Origin: an uncultured Prevotella sp.
GTDB taxonomy: Bacteria > Bacteroidota > Bacteroidia > Bacteroidales > Bacteroidaceae
DNA length: 64,000 nucleotides
NCBI GenBank assembly: GCA_947169685.1
Contig: CAMVQS010000003.1
Coordinates: forward strand, 1-64,000
Direction: 5' to 3'
Each line of letters begins with the position of its first letter. The first letter of the stretch is position 1. Below are positions 42,605 to 51,522 of this stretch, piece after piece. Both the position numbers and the translations under genes were made by a program. Under the pieces are notes generated by a model. It was not told where the DNA came from. It searched no databases and saw only the letters and a program-made list of their open reading frames with translations.

Positions 42605-44117
42605 ATCTTATTGGGCGGATGGGCATAGCATAATACTGTTTAGCAGTGGTTACCAAATGATTTGTACCTGAAAGCAGGGCGTACCAAGCGTTGTTACTGT
42701 TGCCGATGGTATAGGGCGAGCATGTCCAAAAACAGGCATAGTAGTTTGCAAAATACATGCCGTTCTCCGTCAAATAACCCGAAAAGCCGAAGAAGACGCT
42801 TTGTTGGGTCGGCGTATAAGTGGCACGGATGCCTGTTGCCTCGGTTGTCCAGACAATATTTGTATTGTCGAGCAATGCTGATAACTCTTCGTAAGTGGGG
42901 ATACGCCACTCTGAGTATTGCATATTGGTATATCCGCTACCCGAAAGGAAAGCATAGCGGGTATGGTCAGAAGCAATTTCTTCAGAAATAAGAGGACCAT
43001 TGTCATTAGGCGTGTAGTTCGTGGTGTTCTCAAGAGTCGTAAATTGTGGATAGCGCGGAAAGAGTTGTCCCCATTGGTAATAGTCGCCTTGAGCGCTATA
43101 GGTAGTACCCTTGGTCACACCGGCATTCAAGTTATGAGTGGCCCAATAAATCTTCTTCCCCTCACTGTTGAAGGTGCCAAGCCATATACCGACCTCGTCA
43201 GGATGCTGACGATGGATATCGGTAGAGGGGTCATTTACTGTACCCGCAGTCCAAGGCTCGATGGTAACCGGTGACGGCTTCAGCAGGGCAGTGCCAAAGG
43301 TCAGCGGGAAGTTGTATATCTTGCCCTGTTCGAAGGTGATGTTGCTCCATGTGGCCGTATATTCCTCACTGTCAATAGTAAGGGTGATGGTAATATCAGC
43401 CGTGGTGCCATTGGTAACGACGAACCACTGGTCAGTAATGGCAGTTGTGGAAAGGGGTCTGTTTGGAGTATAGTTCTCAATGATATTCTCACTACCGATA
43501 TTCGAGAACTCACCAGTAAAGGAATTGAGCTTACCCGTACGTCCATAATTGGTTCCTTCGATATGTACTTTACTGAGATTTGGCTGCGGTGACTCGTTGG
43601 TCTTACTTTGGAGGGTAACCCGAATGATGCTCTGGGCATGCTTCATGGTAAGTGAAACCTTTGGACTGGTATAAAGGATATTAACATCAGTACTAGTCCA
43701 CGGGGCGTACATATAGTCAACGTTATCTGCACCATTGACGTTGATGGCAGCAGGATTGATGGTAGAAGCATATGGATAATAGGCAGACACCTGAGCCTTG
43801 TCAATAGTCAGCAGGATGGGAGACTCGGAACTCCATGACGTCCCGTTGGTGGAATAAGGCACATTGACAGCCCCAACGCTATAAACCGTATTCTCTGTGT
43901 CATATTTCTTGGCAGTGACACCAATGGTGGCACCATTGCTGAAAGCAGTAGTGTTCTCCGTATTATAGACAGTGGCGGCGCGACTCACCTGATCAATGCT
44001 GACATCAAGTGACAATGGCTCCTGACCGGCAGTTGCCGCATCATCCTTTGTACAGGATACGGATAGTACTGTGGTTAGCAGTGTCAAGACGATGTATGTA
44101 TAGGTTTTCTTCTTCAT
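42594..44117 (-). CDS. Fimbrillin-family lipoprotein 6 with FISUMP-like C-terminus
   Basis: 507 aa from MKKKTYTYIVL; lipobox SVSC (Cys22). An in-frame ATG at 44174 lies inside the previous gene and lacks a signal peptide context, so 44117 is chosen. Fimbrillin part: VSAYYPYASTINPAAINVNG, DYMYAPW, LTMKHAQSIIRVTL. C-terminal domain: DYYQWGQLFPRYPQF, YSEWRIPTYEELSALL, YYACFWTCSPYTIGNSNNAWYALL, MPIRPIRYEE. Cotranscribed with 13-bp gap. Confidence 0.82.
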   Translation of the reverse strand: MKKKTYTYIVLTLLTTVLSVSCTKDDAATAGQEPLSLDVSIDQVSRAATVYNTENTTAFSNGATIGVTAKKYDTENTVYSVGAVNVPYSTNGTSWSSESPILLTIDKAQVSAYYPYASTINPAAINVNGADNVDYMYAPWTSTDVNILYTSPKVSLTMKHAQSIIRVTLQSKTNESPQPNLSKVHIEGTNYGRTGKLNSFTGEFSNIGSENIIENYTPNRPLSTTAITDQWFVVTNGTTADITITLTIDSEEYTATWSNITFEQGKIYNFPLTFGTALLKPSPVTIEPWTAGTVNDPSTDIHRQHPDEVGIWLGTFNSEGKKIYWATHNLNAGVTKGTTYSAQGDYYQWGQLFPRYPQFTTLENTTNYTPNDNGPLISEEIASDHTRYAFLSGSGYTNMQYSEWRIPTYEELSALLDNTNIVWTTEATGIRATYTPTQQSVFFGFSGYLTENGMYFANYYACFWTCSPYTIGNSNNAWYALLSGTNHLVTTAKQYYAMPIRPIRYEE

Positions 44118-44130
44118 ATCTGTTTCATTT

Positions 44131-45654
44131 TTAATTCTTTGCGACTTTACGGATAGCACGGATGGAATAAGCATTCATATTACTAGGAGTGCTTACTATG
44201 GCATAATAACCAACGGACTCAGCAAAAGTTTCAGAATAATACCGATTAAACTCTATACTTGTCCAACCGTCACCCAAAGATAAACCTTCGACATAATCTG
44301 CCCAATAGCAGCCCATGATACCATCGCTTAGACGTACGCCATCATGTGCGTTGGCAAATCCAGCAAAAGGAATTGTAATCTGATGGGTGGGATATTCTTT
44401 ACTAACGAGAACGTATCCGTTCGCCGTTTCATCATAATTACTCTCTTCACAGTTTTGGGCAAGAGCTAACCAGTCATCAATCGTTGGCAGTTGCCAACCG
44501 ACGCCCATCAGAAGGGTGGCAGCATCGTATTCAGTTCCACTGATATAAGTCTGACCACTGGTAGCGAAGGGATAAGGAACAGTGGATGACGTGAACGGCT
44601 CGGTCTCTCCCAAACGGAAGAAAGCACCATAAGGCTCTGTGAGGCTGCCTCCCACGTTGTATTCCGCCCAATAATAGTCGTAACTGTCATCACTGTACAT
44701 CAGAACGCCATCGTAAGGTGTCGGTGGGTTGTAAGGCGTAATGACAACAGTCTTGGATGCAGCATCTACCCAACCTTCACACTCGACAGAGGCCACGGAG
44801 AGGAAGGTGCCGTTCATCCTGAGGTTAAAGGTATAGACCTTGCCCTGCTCGAGATTGGCACTGACTGTCGTGCGGTATTCTATGCCGTCAATATAGAAAA
44901 TCAGGATGACATCCTGCTCGCCAGCTCCAGGAGTAGGTAAGACATACCACTGATTGGTAGCCCCATTGGTTTTGAAGTCAAGAGGCGTACTATAAGGCTC
45001 ACTGATAAAAGCTGTCTCATCGACATCCGACAGTGCGCCAGTATAGCTGTTCAGCGTTCCTGCGCGTCCGAACTTGCCTTTGATATCGAGCCGGTAGATA
45101 TTGCCCTCGTTGGTGTAGCTGACGTTAGTTAACTGATACTTGATAATGGCCTGGGCATGCTTCATGGTAAGACGAACCGTACGATTGTCTTCATTGATGA
45201 TACCATTGTTGGACGCTGTAGTTTTCCAAGGACAGTACATCCAGTCTGTATGATCATCGCAGGTGATGGCAATAGCAGAAGGATCGAAAGAAGAATCATA
45301 AGGATAATAGGCTGATACTCGTGCAGCCTCGCTGGTCAGATCGATACCCGTACTTCCCCATGCCTGAGAACTACCAGTACTCTTGGCACTGAACAGCACA
45401 TTGGTGTGTTCATGAGAAGGATAGGTGGTGCCGTTCGTCTTCTGCACGGTAATGCCCAACTGGGTACCTGTCGGGAAATATGTGGATGTAACCTGTGTCG
45501 CAGCACGAGTTAGGTCGGCAGGCTGATCAATGCCGACAGACAGCTCCAGTCGTCTATTGTCAGAGGCCATAGTCGCCTGTTCCTGTGAACATGCTGTTAA
45601 CAGGAGCAACCCGATGACGGGTAATATCGTGGATATGGCAGGTTTTATCTTCAT
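44131..45654 (-). CDS. Fimbrillin-family lipoprotein 5 with FISUMP-like C-terminus
   Basis: 507 aa; lipobox LTAC (Cys22). Fimbrillin part: TRAATQVTSTYFPTGTQLGITVQK, VSAYYPYDSSFDPSAIAITC, DWMYCPWKT, LTMKHAQAIIKYQL. C-terminal domain: DYYWAEYNVGG, AFFRLGETEPF, GWQLPTIDDWLALAQ, GIMGCYWADYVEG, YSIRAIRKVAKN. Equal in length to lipoproteins 4 and 6, consistent with tandem duplication. Gap 3 bp. Confidence 0.82.
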   Translation of the reverse strand: MKIKPAISTILPVIGLLLLTACSQEQATMASDNRRLELSVGIDQPADLTRAATQVTSTYFPTGTQLGITVQKTNGTTYPSHEHTNVLFSAKSTGSSQAWGSTGIDLTSEAARVSAYYPYDSSFDPSAIAITCDDHTDWMYCPWKTTASNNGIINEDNRTVRLTMKHAQAIIKYQLTNVSYTNEGNIYRLDIKGKFGRAGTLNSYTGALSDVDETAFISEPYSTPLDFKTNGATNQWYVLPTPGAGEQDVILIFYIDGIEYRTTVSANLEQGKVYTFNLRMNGTFLSVASVECEGWVDAASKTVVITPYNPPTPYDGVLMYSDDSYDYYWAEYNVGGSLTEPYGAFFRLGETEPFTSSTVPYPFATSGQTYISGTEYDAATLLMGVGWQLPTIDDWLALAQNCEESNYDETANGYVLVSKEYPTHQITIPFAGFANAHDGVRLSDGIMGCYWADYVEGLSLGDGWTSIEFNRYYSETFAESVGYYAIVSTPSNMNAYSIRAIRKVAKN

Positions 45655-45657
45655 ACG

Positions 45658-47181
45658 CTATTTTGCTACTTTACGGACAGCACGGATAGGCAGTTGGTCA
45701 GTGGCCTGGACGTCACCCCAGAAATTCACATCCACTTTATTAAGCCAATATTGACACATGAATCCGACTGATTGAAGTTCGGTTGTTTCATTATAATGCC
45801 AAAGATTACCTACGGTATAGAAATAGGTGTAATTAGACTCGTTGATTATTACAGGGAAAGAAATGACTTGTTCTGTCGTTTTCGAAGTTGCCTTCACCTG
45901 TTCGTTGCCTTCCTCCAATTCAAACGTACAACCTTCCATTAGCAACTCCCATTCGGCGTCTGTCGGGATATGCCATCCATTGCCCCACAGATGAGATGCA
46001 GCGTCAAATTGCGTATTACTTACATCCATATATGACACGTCTGTCCAACTGAAATTATTTACCTCACCGTATCTATATAGCCCACCTATCGGATTAATAT
46101 CAGTAGCATATAGGTTGTAGGGAGCCCAATAGTAATCATAGTTCTCATCACTGCACATCAAGACACCATCGGGCGCATCCTCTATGCCTGTTCCCGTTCC
46201 GCCGCCAGTTCCACTATCCTCATCGTACTTGTCACTACTTTCCTCGTAAGGATCGGCATAGACCAGACCACCTGCTGTCATGGCCACAGTAGTCCAGTCG
46301 ATAATGTCAATGCCCGTCACGTCAAGCTTCGTGGGGCCAAGGGTAAGGTTAAAACGATATATCTTTCCTCGCTCAAAGGAGGAACTGGAAATCGTACGAT
46401 ATACAGCGCCATCAATAGTGAGCTGGAAGATCATGGTCTGGGGCCTTTCCGAAGCAATAGGCAACACAAACCACTGGTCCGTCCATGAGCCACTATTTGC
46501 GAAAGAGGCTGGTGGAGAAGAATAGCTGTTGGTGATAGGCGCTTTTGTCACACCTGTCACCTCGCCAGTATAGGAGTTAAGTGTGCCCGAACGTCCATAA
46601 GAGCCATCAATGTCTATCTGAGAGACACGTCCCGGACCCGTATAGCCATTCGATGTCAACGTTACGACGACGACGGTTTGCGCATGTTTGAGCGTTAAGG
46701 CAACCTCCGGATAGAGCTCACTGATATAGCTCTCGTCAGTGGAGGCAGTCTGCCAAGTGGCATACATCCAATCTGGGGAATTGTTGGTACAAGTAACGGG
46801 GATGGCAGCAGGATCAAGACCATACTGATAAGGATAGTAAGCCGAGACACGAGCTTCCTGCAATGTCAGCGTAATGGGTGTTGAGGAGCTCCAGGTCTGT
46901 GTACTGCCAGTACCAGTAGCCTGATAAGGAATGTTTGTCGTACTGGTCTGCGTCAAACTATAAGAAGAGCCATCGGTCTTCTGCACGGTGACACCTATTC
47001 TGGAGCCGCTTGCCAATGTGCCGGCAGTCAACGACAGGGATGGTGTGCTACGTGTCGGCACATCTGTCGTACAGACAGAGAGGCGCAACTGGGCATTTCC
47101 CGTCGTGCTGTCACTGCCTTCGCTGACACATGCTGTCAGCAGGAGCATTAAGCTATATACATATAATAGGTGTCGTCTCAT
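45658..47181 (-). CDS. Fimbrillin-family lipoprotein 4 with FISUMP-like C-terminus
   Basis: 507 aa; lipobox LTAC (Cys18). Fimbrillin part: TRSTPSLSLTAGTLASGSRIGVTVQK, VSAYYPYQYGLDPAAIPVTC, DWMYATWQT, LTLKHAQTVVVVTL. A Gly/Thr-rich linker (GTGGGTGTG) joins a C-terminal domain with DYYWAPYNLYA, NGWHIPTDAEWELLM, QYWLNKVDVNFWG and LPIRAVRKVAK. Eleven bp downstream of lipoprotein 3. Confidence 0.82.
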   Translation of the reverse strand: MRRHLLYVYSLMLLLTACVSEGSDSTTGNAQLRLSVCTTDVPTRSTPSLSLTAGTLASGSRIGVTVQKTDGSSYSLTQTSTTNIPYQATGTGSTQTWSSSTPITLTLQEARVSAYYPYQYGLDPAAIPVTCTNNSPDWMYATWQTASTDESYISELYPEVALTLKHAQTVVVVTLTSNGYTGPGRVSQIDIDGSYGRSGTLNSYTGEVTGVTKAPITNSYSSPPASFANSGSWTDQWFVLPIASERPQTMIFQLTIDGAVYRTISSSSFERGKIYRFNLTLGPTKLDVTGIDIIDWTTVAMTAGGLVYADPYEESSDKYDEDSGTGGGTGTGIEDAPDGVLMCSDENYDYYWAPYNLYATDINPIGGLYRYGEVNNFSWTDVSYMDVSNTQFDAASHLWGNGWHIPTDAEWELLMEGCTFELEEGNEQVKATSKTTEQVISFPVIINESNYTYFYTVGNLWHYNETTELQSVGFMCQYWLNKVDVNFWGDVQATDQLPIRAVRKVAK

Positions 47182-47192
47182 TCGGCATTTTA

Positions 47193-48479
47193 TTAGAAAT
47201 TCTCACCCTCCATGTCGGGCAGCGTCAGCCCGTCATCAGGTCCATTCTCTGTCTGGTCGAGACCATTGAACTGTACGGTGACATTGCTGGACACACCCCA
47301 TAAGGTGATGGTTCGGATACCCGTGCTCTTGTCCAGACATGTGTCGTCCATTCGTACATTAAAGCCATACTGGTCACCTTCCTCAGCATCGGAGGTTACA
47401 GTGGGCTGCTTCACAGGAATACCAGCCGTCATGGGTACGGCCGTGATAGTCAGTGTACGGTCATTGTTGCTAAGTTTGCAGTTGACGGCAATATCGGGAA
47501 CTGTCTTGATGAACACATGACCACCCAAATCGATTTCCATACCACCACCTTCGACGGTTCCCCAGTCCTCAATCTGCACATTACCATAATTAAGGGTGTT
47601 AGACAAGAGATTGATGTCGAAGGTATATATTTTGCCAGACACAAACGTATAGTTACTGGCTGTAGTGACGGTGTAACCGCTACCATCAAGGTTGATGTGG
47701 GTACTTAAAGTCGTGGTCTGCCCCGTAGGGACAATCACAAACTCCATCTCATAATACTGCTCGACACCATTGTTCTCATCAGCCGTCAGCAGGGAGAACG
47801 GTTCTATACTACGTGTTATTCTATGAGGATCTTCGGCAGCTACCGTAATAGCTCCAGTCTTTGTGTTCAGCGTACCACTGGAAGCAATACCTGCACCAGA
47901 GATGCCGACAAGACTGAGGCTAGCATCACCTGTATATACATTCTTATGAAAACGGACCTTGACACGCGACAAAGCGTGATGCATAGTCATGGTAGCCGTT
48001 GGAGTATGGTCATTGAGATTAGGAACGGGCGTCCCCCACATGTAGTCAGCAGTAGCAGTATTAGTAGGTTGAACATGTATAGGAAGTGCCGTAATGTCGA
48101 TGTCTTCCGTATAAGGATAATAACCGTAGAGCGTTGCCTTGGTTGCAGAAAGCAGGATGTCTGTTCCTGTCGTAACAGGGTTCCACTGTGCTGTAACGCT
48201 TGCTGCAGCAGGTCTATAAGGTATATTATAAGTTCCCGTACCGTCGTAAGTGGAACCATCACTAGTCTTCACTACAGTCAGGCCAACCATTGCCGTAGTA
48301 GGAAACCATGTATCGGTAATCATGGCACGTGTTGTAATACCATCTGGCTCTCCAGGAGCTTTCATGGACAATTGTAACGTCTGCGTGGGAATGGAACTTT
48401 CCGTTATGTCATCGCTAGAACATGCCGTCATCAGCACTGACAGCAGAACAACTATGTATAATCCTATGCGTCTGTTCAT
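47193..48479 (-). CDS. Fimbrillin-family lipoprotein 3
   Basis: 428 aa; lipobox MTAC (Cys20). Fimbrillin part: TRAMITDTWFPTTAMVGLTVVK, LYGYYPYTEDIDITALPIHV, DYMWGTP, MTMHHALSRVKVRF. The extra C-terminal 110 residues (VNCKLSNNDRTLTITAVPMTAGIPVKQPTVTSDAEEGDQYGF) look like another beta-sandwich, not a FISUMP domain. 24-bp gap from lipoprotein 2. Confidence 0.8.
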   Translation of the reverse strand: MNRRIGLYIVVLLSVLMTACSSDDITESSIPTQTLQLSMKAPGEPDGITTRAMITDTWFPTTAMVGLTVVKTSDGSTYDGTGTYNIPYRPAAASVTAQWNPVTTGTDILLSATKATLYGYYPYTEDIDITALPIHVQPTNTATADYMWGTPVPNLNDHTPTATMTMHHALSRVKVRFHKNVYTGDASLSLVGISGAGIASSGTLNTKTGAITVAAEDPHRITRSIEPFSLLTADENNGVEQYYEMEFVIVPTGQTTTLSTHINLDGSGYTVTTASNYTFVSGKIYTFDINLLSNTLNYGNVQIEDWGTVEGGGMEIDLGGHVFIKTVPDIAVNCKLSNNDRTLTITAVPMTAGIPVKQPTVTSDAEEGDQYGFNVRMDDTCLDKSTGIRTITLWGVSSNVTVQFNGLDQTENGPDDGLTLPDMEGENF

Positions 48480-48503
48480 CTTCTCTACGTATAATGTTTT
48501 ATT

Positions 48504-50171
48504 TTAATCGTTATTGATAGGTACCATCTTGACCGCACGTACAGGGAAGGCTATGCTTCGGTATTCCATGCCCAATGTAGTTTGATGCCAATTAGGGTCA
48601 CCTGTATCAGTAACTGCTGTCTCATGGACGCCAAACATCAAGGCACGTGATTTGACAGGGGATCCGGTATCTCCCTGATAGAGTTCTCCAATCCACGTCG
48701 TGCTTTCTGCCAGTGCTTCATAACCGCTCTCCCGAACCCAACCGTTCATGTAGAAGCGTATTTCCGCATTCGTACTGTTGATAATGAGCGGTTTGTATAA
48801 ATAGTTCATGTAATGTTCCTGCGAGTCGTAGTCATAATACTGAACGTAGTCGATACTGCAACCATAGACACCATTCTCTTGGGCGCTAGGGAATGTCACA
48901 TCGGTGTTAGTCCCCGTATCGCTCAGGAAAAGGGCCTCTGCCTCGGTCATCATGCGGCAGTCGGGGCCAATATAGTAAGTGGCAGGGTCATAATTGACGT
49001 CACCGCAGATGTAGTCTGGCATTACCGTGTATTGGTTAGCGGTAAGATCATAGTGCGAATAGTTATTGACCGACGACACCGTCTTGGGACGGGGGTCTCC
49101 CCACGCGAAGAAATAACCCGTGTCATAGCGGTATAGGGCACCGATATTACGGTCGGCAATATAGGCTTTGTGTGTAGCATCCTCCGGTGTGGTGATAACC
49201 CATCGGTTGTTTTCGTCCAGCTTCTCATAGAGGCCCAAATCAACCCATTCGATAAAGCTCGGATCGGGCATCATCTCTGTACTGTTGTAGTGATAGACCT
49301 TACCCGCCTCGAATTTCAAGTCGGCACCAGTCCGGTTTGAGGTCAGCTCATAGGAAGCCAGAGGAGCATCGTCACCAAATTCCTGAGTGTATAAATCCAT
49401 TTCCAAATCATCAGCATGACATGGGCCGACAACCATATAGACATCCCAGCGAGTATTGGCCATATCGCTCTTGACATTCAATGTGATAGAACCTGTCGTG
49501 GAATTGGTCTTCGTAGAGAACTTGAAGTTATTGGCCAGCGTACTGGTTGCTCCTTCCTTTTTGCGTAGCACTACTTTAGACAAGGTTCCCTTGTTGGGCA
49601 GGTCAACGCCTATATGGAATACTGCAGCATAAGGAACCCCCTGTTGGGCGTTCTCCGGGTCAGCCCAATAAAGTGGGTAATAATTCTTCAAATGGGCTGT
49701 AGTGGAGTTGCCCAGTTGTGTCTGCTGACTGTAGTCTATAATGAAGTCACCACCTGTGAGATTGGTAGCGTCAGTATAGGTGGGCTTGATGGGCGGATAG
49801 AAGTAAGAATATTTCTCATCATCAGCTTTCTTGATGGTAATTCCATTAAACTGACAGGTCACTCCATTGCTACTATTACCCGTAAAGTCAAAGGTACGCC
49901 CTATAACGGTCTGGGCTGCATTGGTGGTCAGCAGGGTGATGGTCTCAGTATTCTCCCATGCGAGCAAAAGCTTACCCTTGTTCTCACCTGTAAAACCAGG
50001 TGTGAAAGTGGTACGCGTCGTACCATCGTCTGGCACTCCAAGGACGGCTGTGAATGTAAGGCTCATTGAGTCATCGCCAGCTATGCTGCCGTTCTCACTA
50101 CAAGCTGCTGTCATCCAAAGCAGCATTGCTATGTAGAAGATGGTTCTGATATGTTCCTTTACTTGTCTCAT
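48504..50171 (-). CDS. Fimbrillin-like lipoprotein 2 with FISUMP-like C-terminus
   Basis: 555 aa from MRQVKEHIRT; lipobox TAAC (Cys24). The upstream ATG at 50207 lies in the preceding gene, so 50171 is preferred. N-terminal half: TRTTFTPGFTGENKGKLLLAWENTETITLL, a variant with a Trp-Glu motif shared with lipoprotein 1. C-terminal half: RYDTGYFFAWGDPRPK, DCRMMTEAEALFL, FPVRAVKMVPIND. The LYWADPENAQQGVPYAAVFHIG strand pattern is shared with lipoprotein 1, so these two form a subfamily. Confidence 0.78.
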   Translation of the reverse strand: MRQVKEHIRTIFYIAMLLWMTAACSENGSIAGDDSMSLTFTAVLGVPDDGTTRTTFTPGFTGENKGKLLLAWENTETITLLTTNAAQTVIGRTFDFTGNSSNGVTCQFNGITIKKADDEKYSYFYPPIKPTYTDATNLTGGDFIIDYSQQTQLGNSTTAHLKNYYPLYWADPENAQQGVPYAAVFHIGVDLPNKGTLSKVVLRKKEGATSTLANNFKFSTKTNSTTGSITLNVKSDMANTRWDVYMVVGPCHADDLEMDLYTQEFGDDAPLASYELTSNRTGADLKFEAGKVYHYNSTEMMPDPSFIEWVDLGLYEKLDENNRWVITTPEDATHKAYIADRNIGALYRYDTGYFFAWGDPRPKTVSSVNNYSHYDLTANQYTVMPDYICGDVNYDPATYYIGPDCRMMTEAEALFLSDTGTNTDVTFPSAQENGVYGCSIDYVQYYDYDSQEHYMNYLYKPLIINSTNAEIRFYMNGWVRESGYEALAESTTWIGELYQGDTGSPVKSRALMFGVHETAVTDTGDPNWHQTTLGMEYRSIAFPVRAVKMVPINND

Positions 50172-50175
50172 GTCT

Positions 50176-51276
50176 TTATTGTGTGGAAGCATTGCTGATA
50201 AACTCATAGTACTTTCCTGCCTTTAGCTTCTTGACCGTTACTTCTTCTGGATTAACCTCGGAACTATCATATAGCTGGCGGAGATAAGAATAAGAATTAT
50301 TTATTTCAACGACCCTACTATTCTCTATGACAAGAGCTCTGGAACAGGTCACACGCAGATAGAGATGGTCAATTTGTTCAGTGGGACCAACTACGAAATA
50401 GAACTCCCAAATATTACTGCCTTCATAGGAGTGAACATTCAACGTGATAGGACCTTTGCGCTGATTTTCGGGCGTAAACCTCTTGGCAAAGTCAAAGTTA
50501 TTACCTAACTGTTTACAATTGCTGATGTCAACGTTTTCATTTGTAAGGTCCAAAGCCTCAGAACTGGCGAACAATTCAGCTTTGTTAACTTTCAGGCTCA
50601 AGACCTTGGCAGGGGCCGTGAATGTGACATGCACCACAGAAGCATAGACATTGGGATAGTAGCCCTCCGGGCGATCGATGACGGTCTGTGTGCCGATAAC
50701 AACACTATTCTCATCATATATATTCTCTTCGTGGTTTATCTCATTCTCATAGCTCCAGTGCATGGGCAGGTAGTTCTTCAGGTGAGCCCGTGTTCCATTA
50801 CCCATCTGGGATTGCTGGCTGAGGTCGATGATAATTTGCTCTTTCTTCTCAGAGTCATAATATGCCGTACCACCAGGATAAAAATATTCATAATGTTCAA
50901 TGTATTCACTCTGAGCATTTTGAGCGAGGTTGCGAACATTACCTCGGAAATTGTAAATCTTATCAGACTGTCTTATTCCACCAATAGTTGCAGAACGTGC
51001 CACAAGGCTGGGGTCTGTATTGTTGACATGAAGGACGTCAACAGTCTCATCTTCCTCCCAAGAAATCAGCAAGTCAGCATCGGACGCAGTGAAATGAGTA
51101 CGAGTTGGCATGTCTCCTCTCAAATGTGCAGAGAACTCAATGGGGACATAACCCTCATCTGTGACAGAAAGAGCACCTTCCCTACAAGAAATACATGTAA
51201 GTGTCAGCATGAACAAAGTGCCTATAAATACATGTTTGAGCAAAGTTATATCAGTTTTAAGTTTTCTCAACAACAT
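50176..51276 (-). CDS. Fimbrillin-like lipoprotein 1, first gene of the operon
   Basis: 366 aa; signal with lipobox-like CISC (Cys31). Body: TRTHFTASDADLLISWEEDETVDVLHV, QMGNGTRAHLKNYLPMHWSYE, GPITLNVHSYEGSNIWEFYFVVGP, a subfamily shared with lipoprotein 2 and less like the rest. No FISUMP domain. It follows a promoter at 51331-51361 and heads a run of 14 closely packed genes down to 33372. Confidence 0.76.
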   Translation of the reverse strand: MLLRKLKTDITLLKHVFIGTLFMLTLTCISCREGALSVTDEGYVPIEFSAHLRGDMPTRTHFTASDADLLISWEEDETVDVLHVNNTDPSLVARSATIGGIRQSDKIYNFRGNVRNLAQNAQSEYIEHYEYFYPGGTAYYDSEKKEQIIIDLSQQSQMGNGTRAHLKNYLPMHWSYENEINHEENIYDENSVVIGTQTVIDRPEGYYPNVYASVVHVTFTAPAKVLSLKVNKAELFASSEALDLTNENVDISNCKQLGNNFDFAKRFTPENQRKGPITLNVHSYEGSNIWEFYFVVGPTEQIDHLYLRVTCSRALVIENSRVVEINNSYSYLRQLYDSSEVNPEEVTVKKLKAGKYYEFISNASTQ

Positions 51277-51330
51277 CTTTTACACAATTCCACTTTAAAG
51301 ACCATTGACAATATGGCCTGCATTATCGTA

Positions 51331-51361
51331 CAAAAATACAACAATTAGAATATATACGCAA
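51331..51361 (-). promoter_or_regulatory. Promoter of the 14-gene fimbrillin operon
   Basis: On the minus strand TTG (51361-51359), 20 bp, then TATTTTTG (51338-51331), matching TAnnTTTG. It lies 55 bp upstream of the first ATG. No gap inside the operon exceeds 36 bp. Confidence 0.65.
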
Positions 51362-51467
51362 GAAATATTCCAATTATTTCGGATTTTTTAACAATAAGGG
51401 AGCAGCCATCTCTTCTTTGGCCGCCCCCTATATTAATAATATCACTTTCCCTTACTCACAATATATA

Positions 51468-51499
51468 ACAAAAAACGGGCGTGCATATGCACACCCGTT
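51468..51499 (-). terminator. Rho-independent terminator after susF
   Basis: On the minus strand AACGGG...GTGCATATGCAC...CCCGTT (51499-51474) forms a strong hairpin followed by a run of T. It separates the sus operon from the fimbrillin promoter. Confidence 0.85.
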
Positions 51500-51522
51500 A
51501 AATAAATACGTATATAATACTA

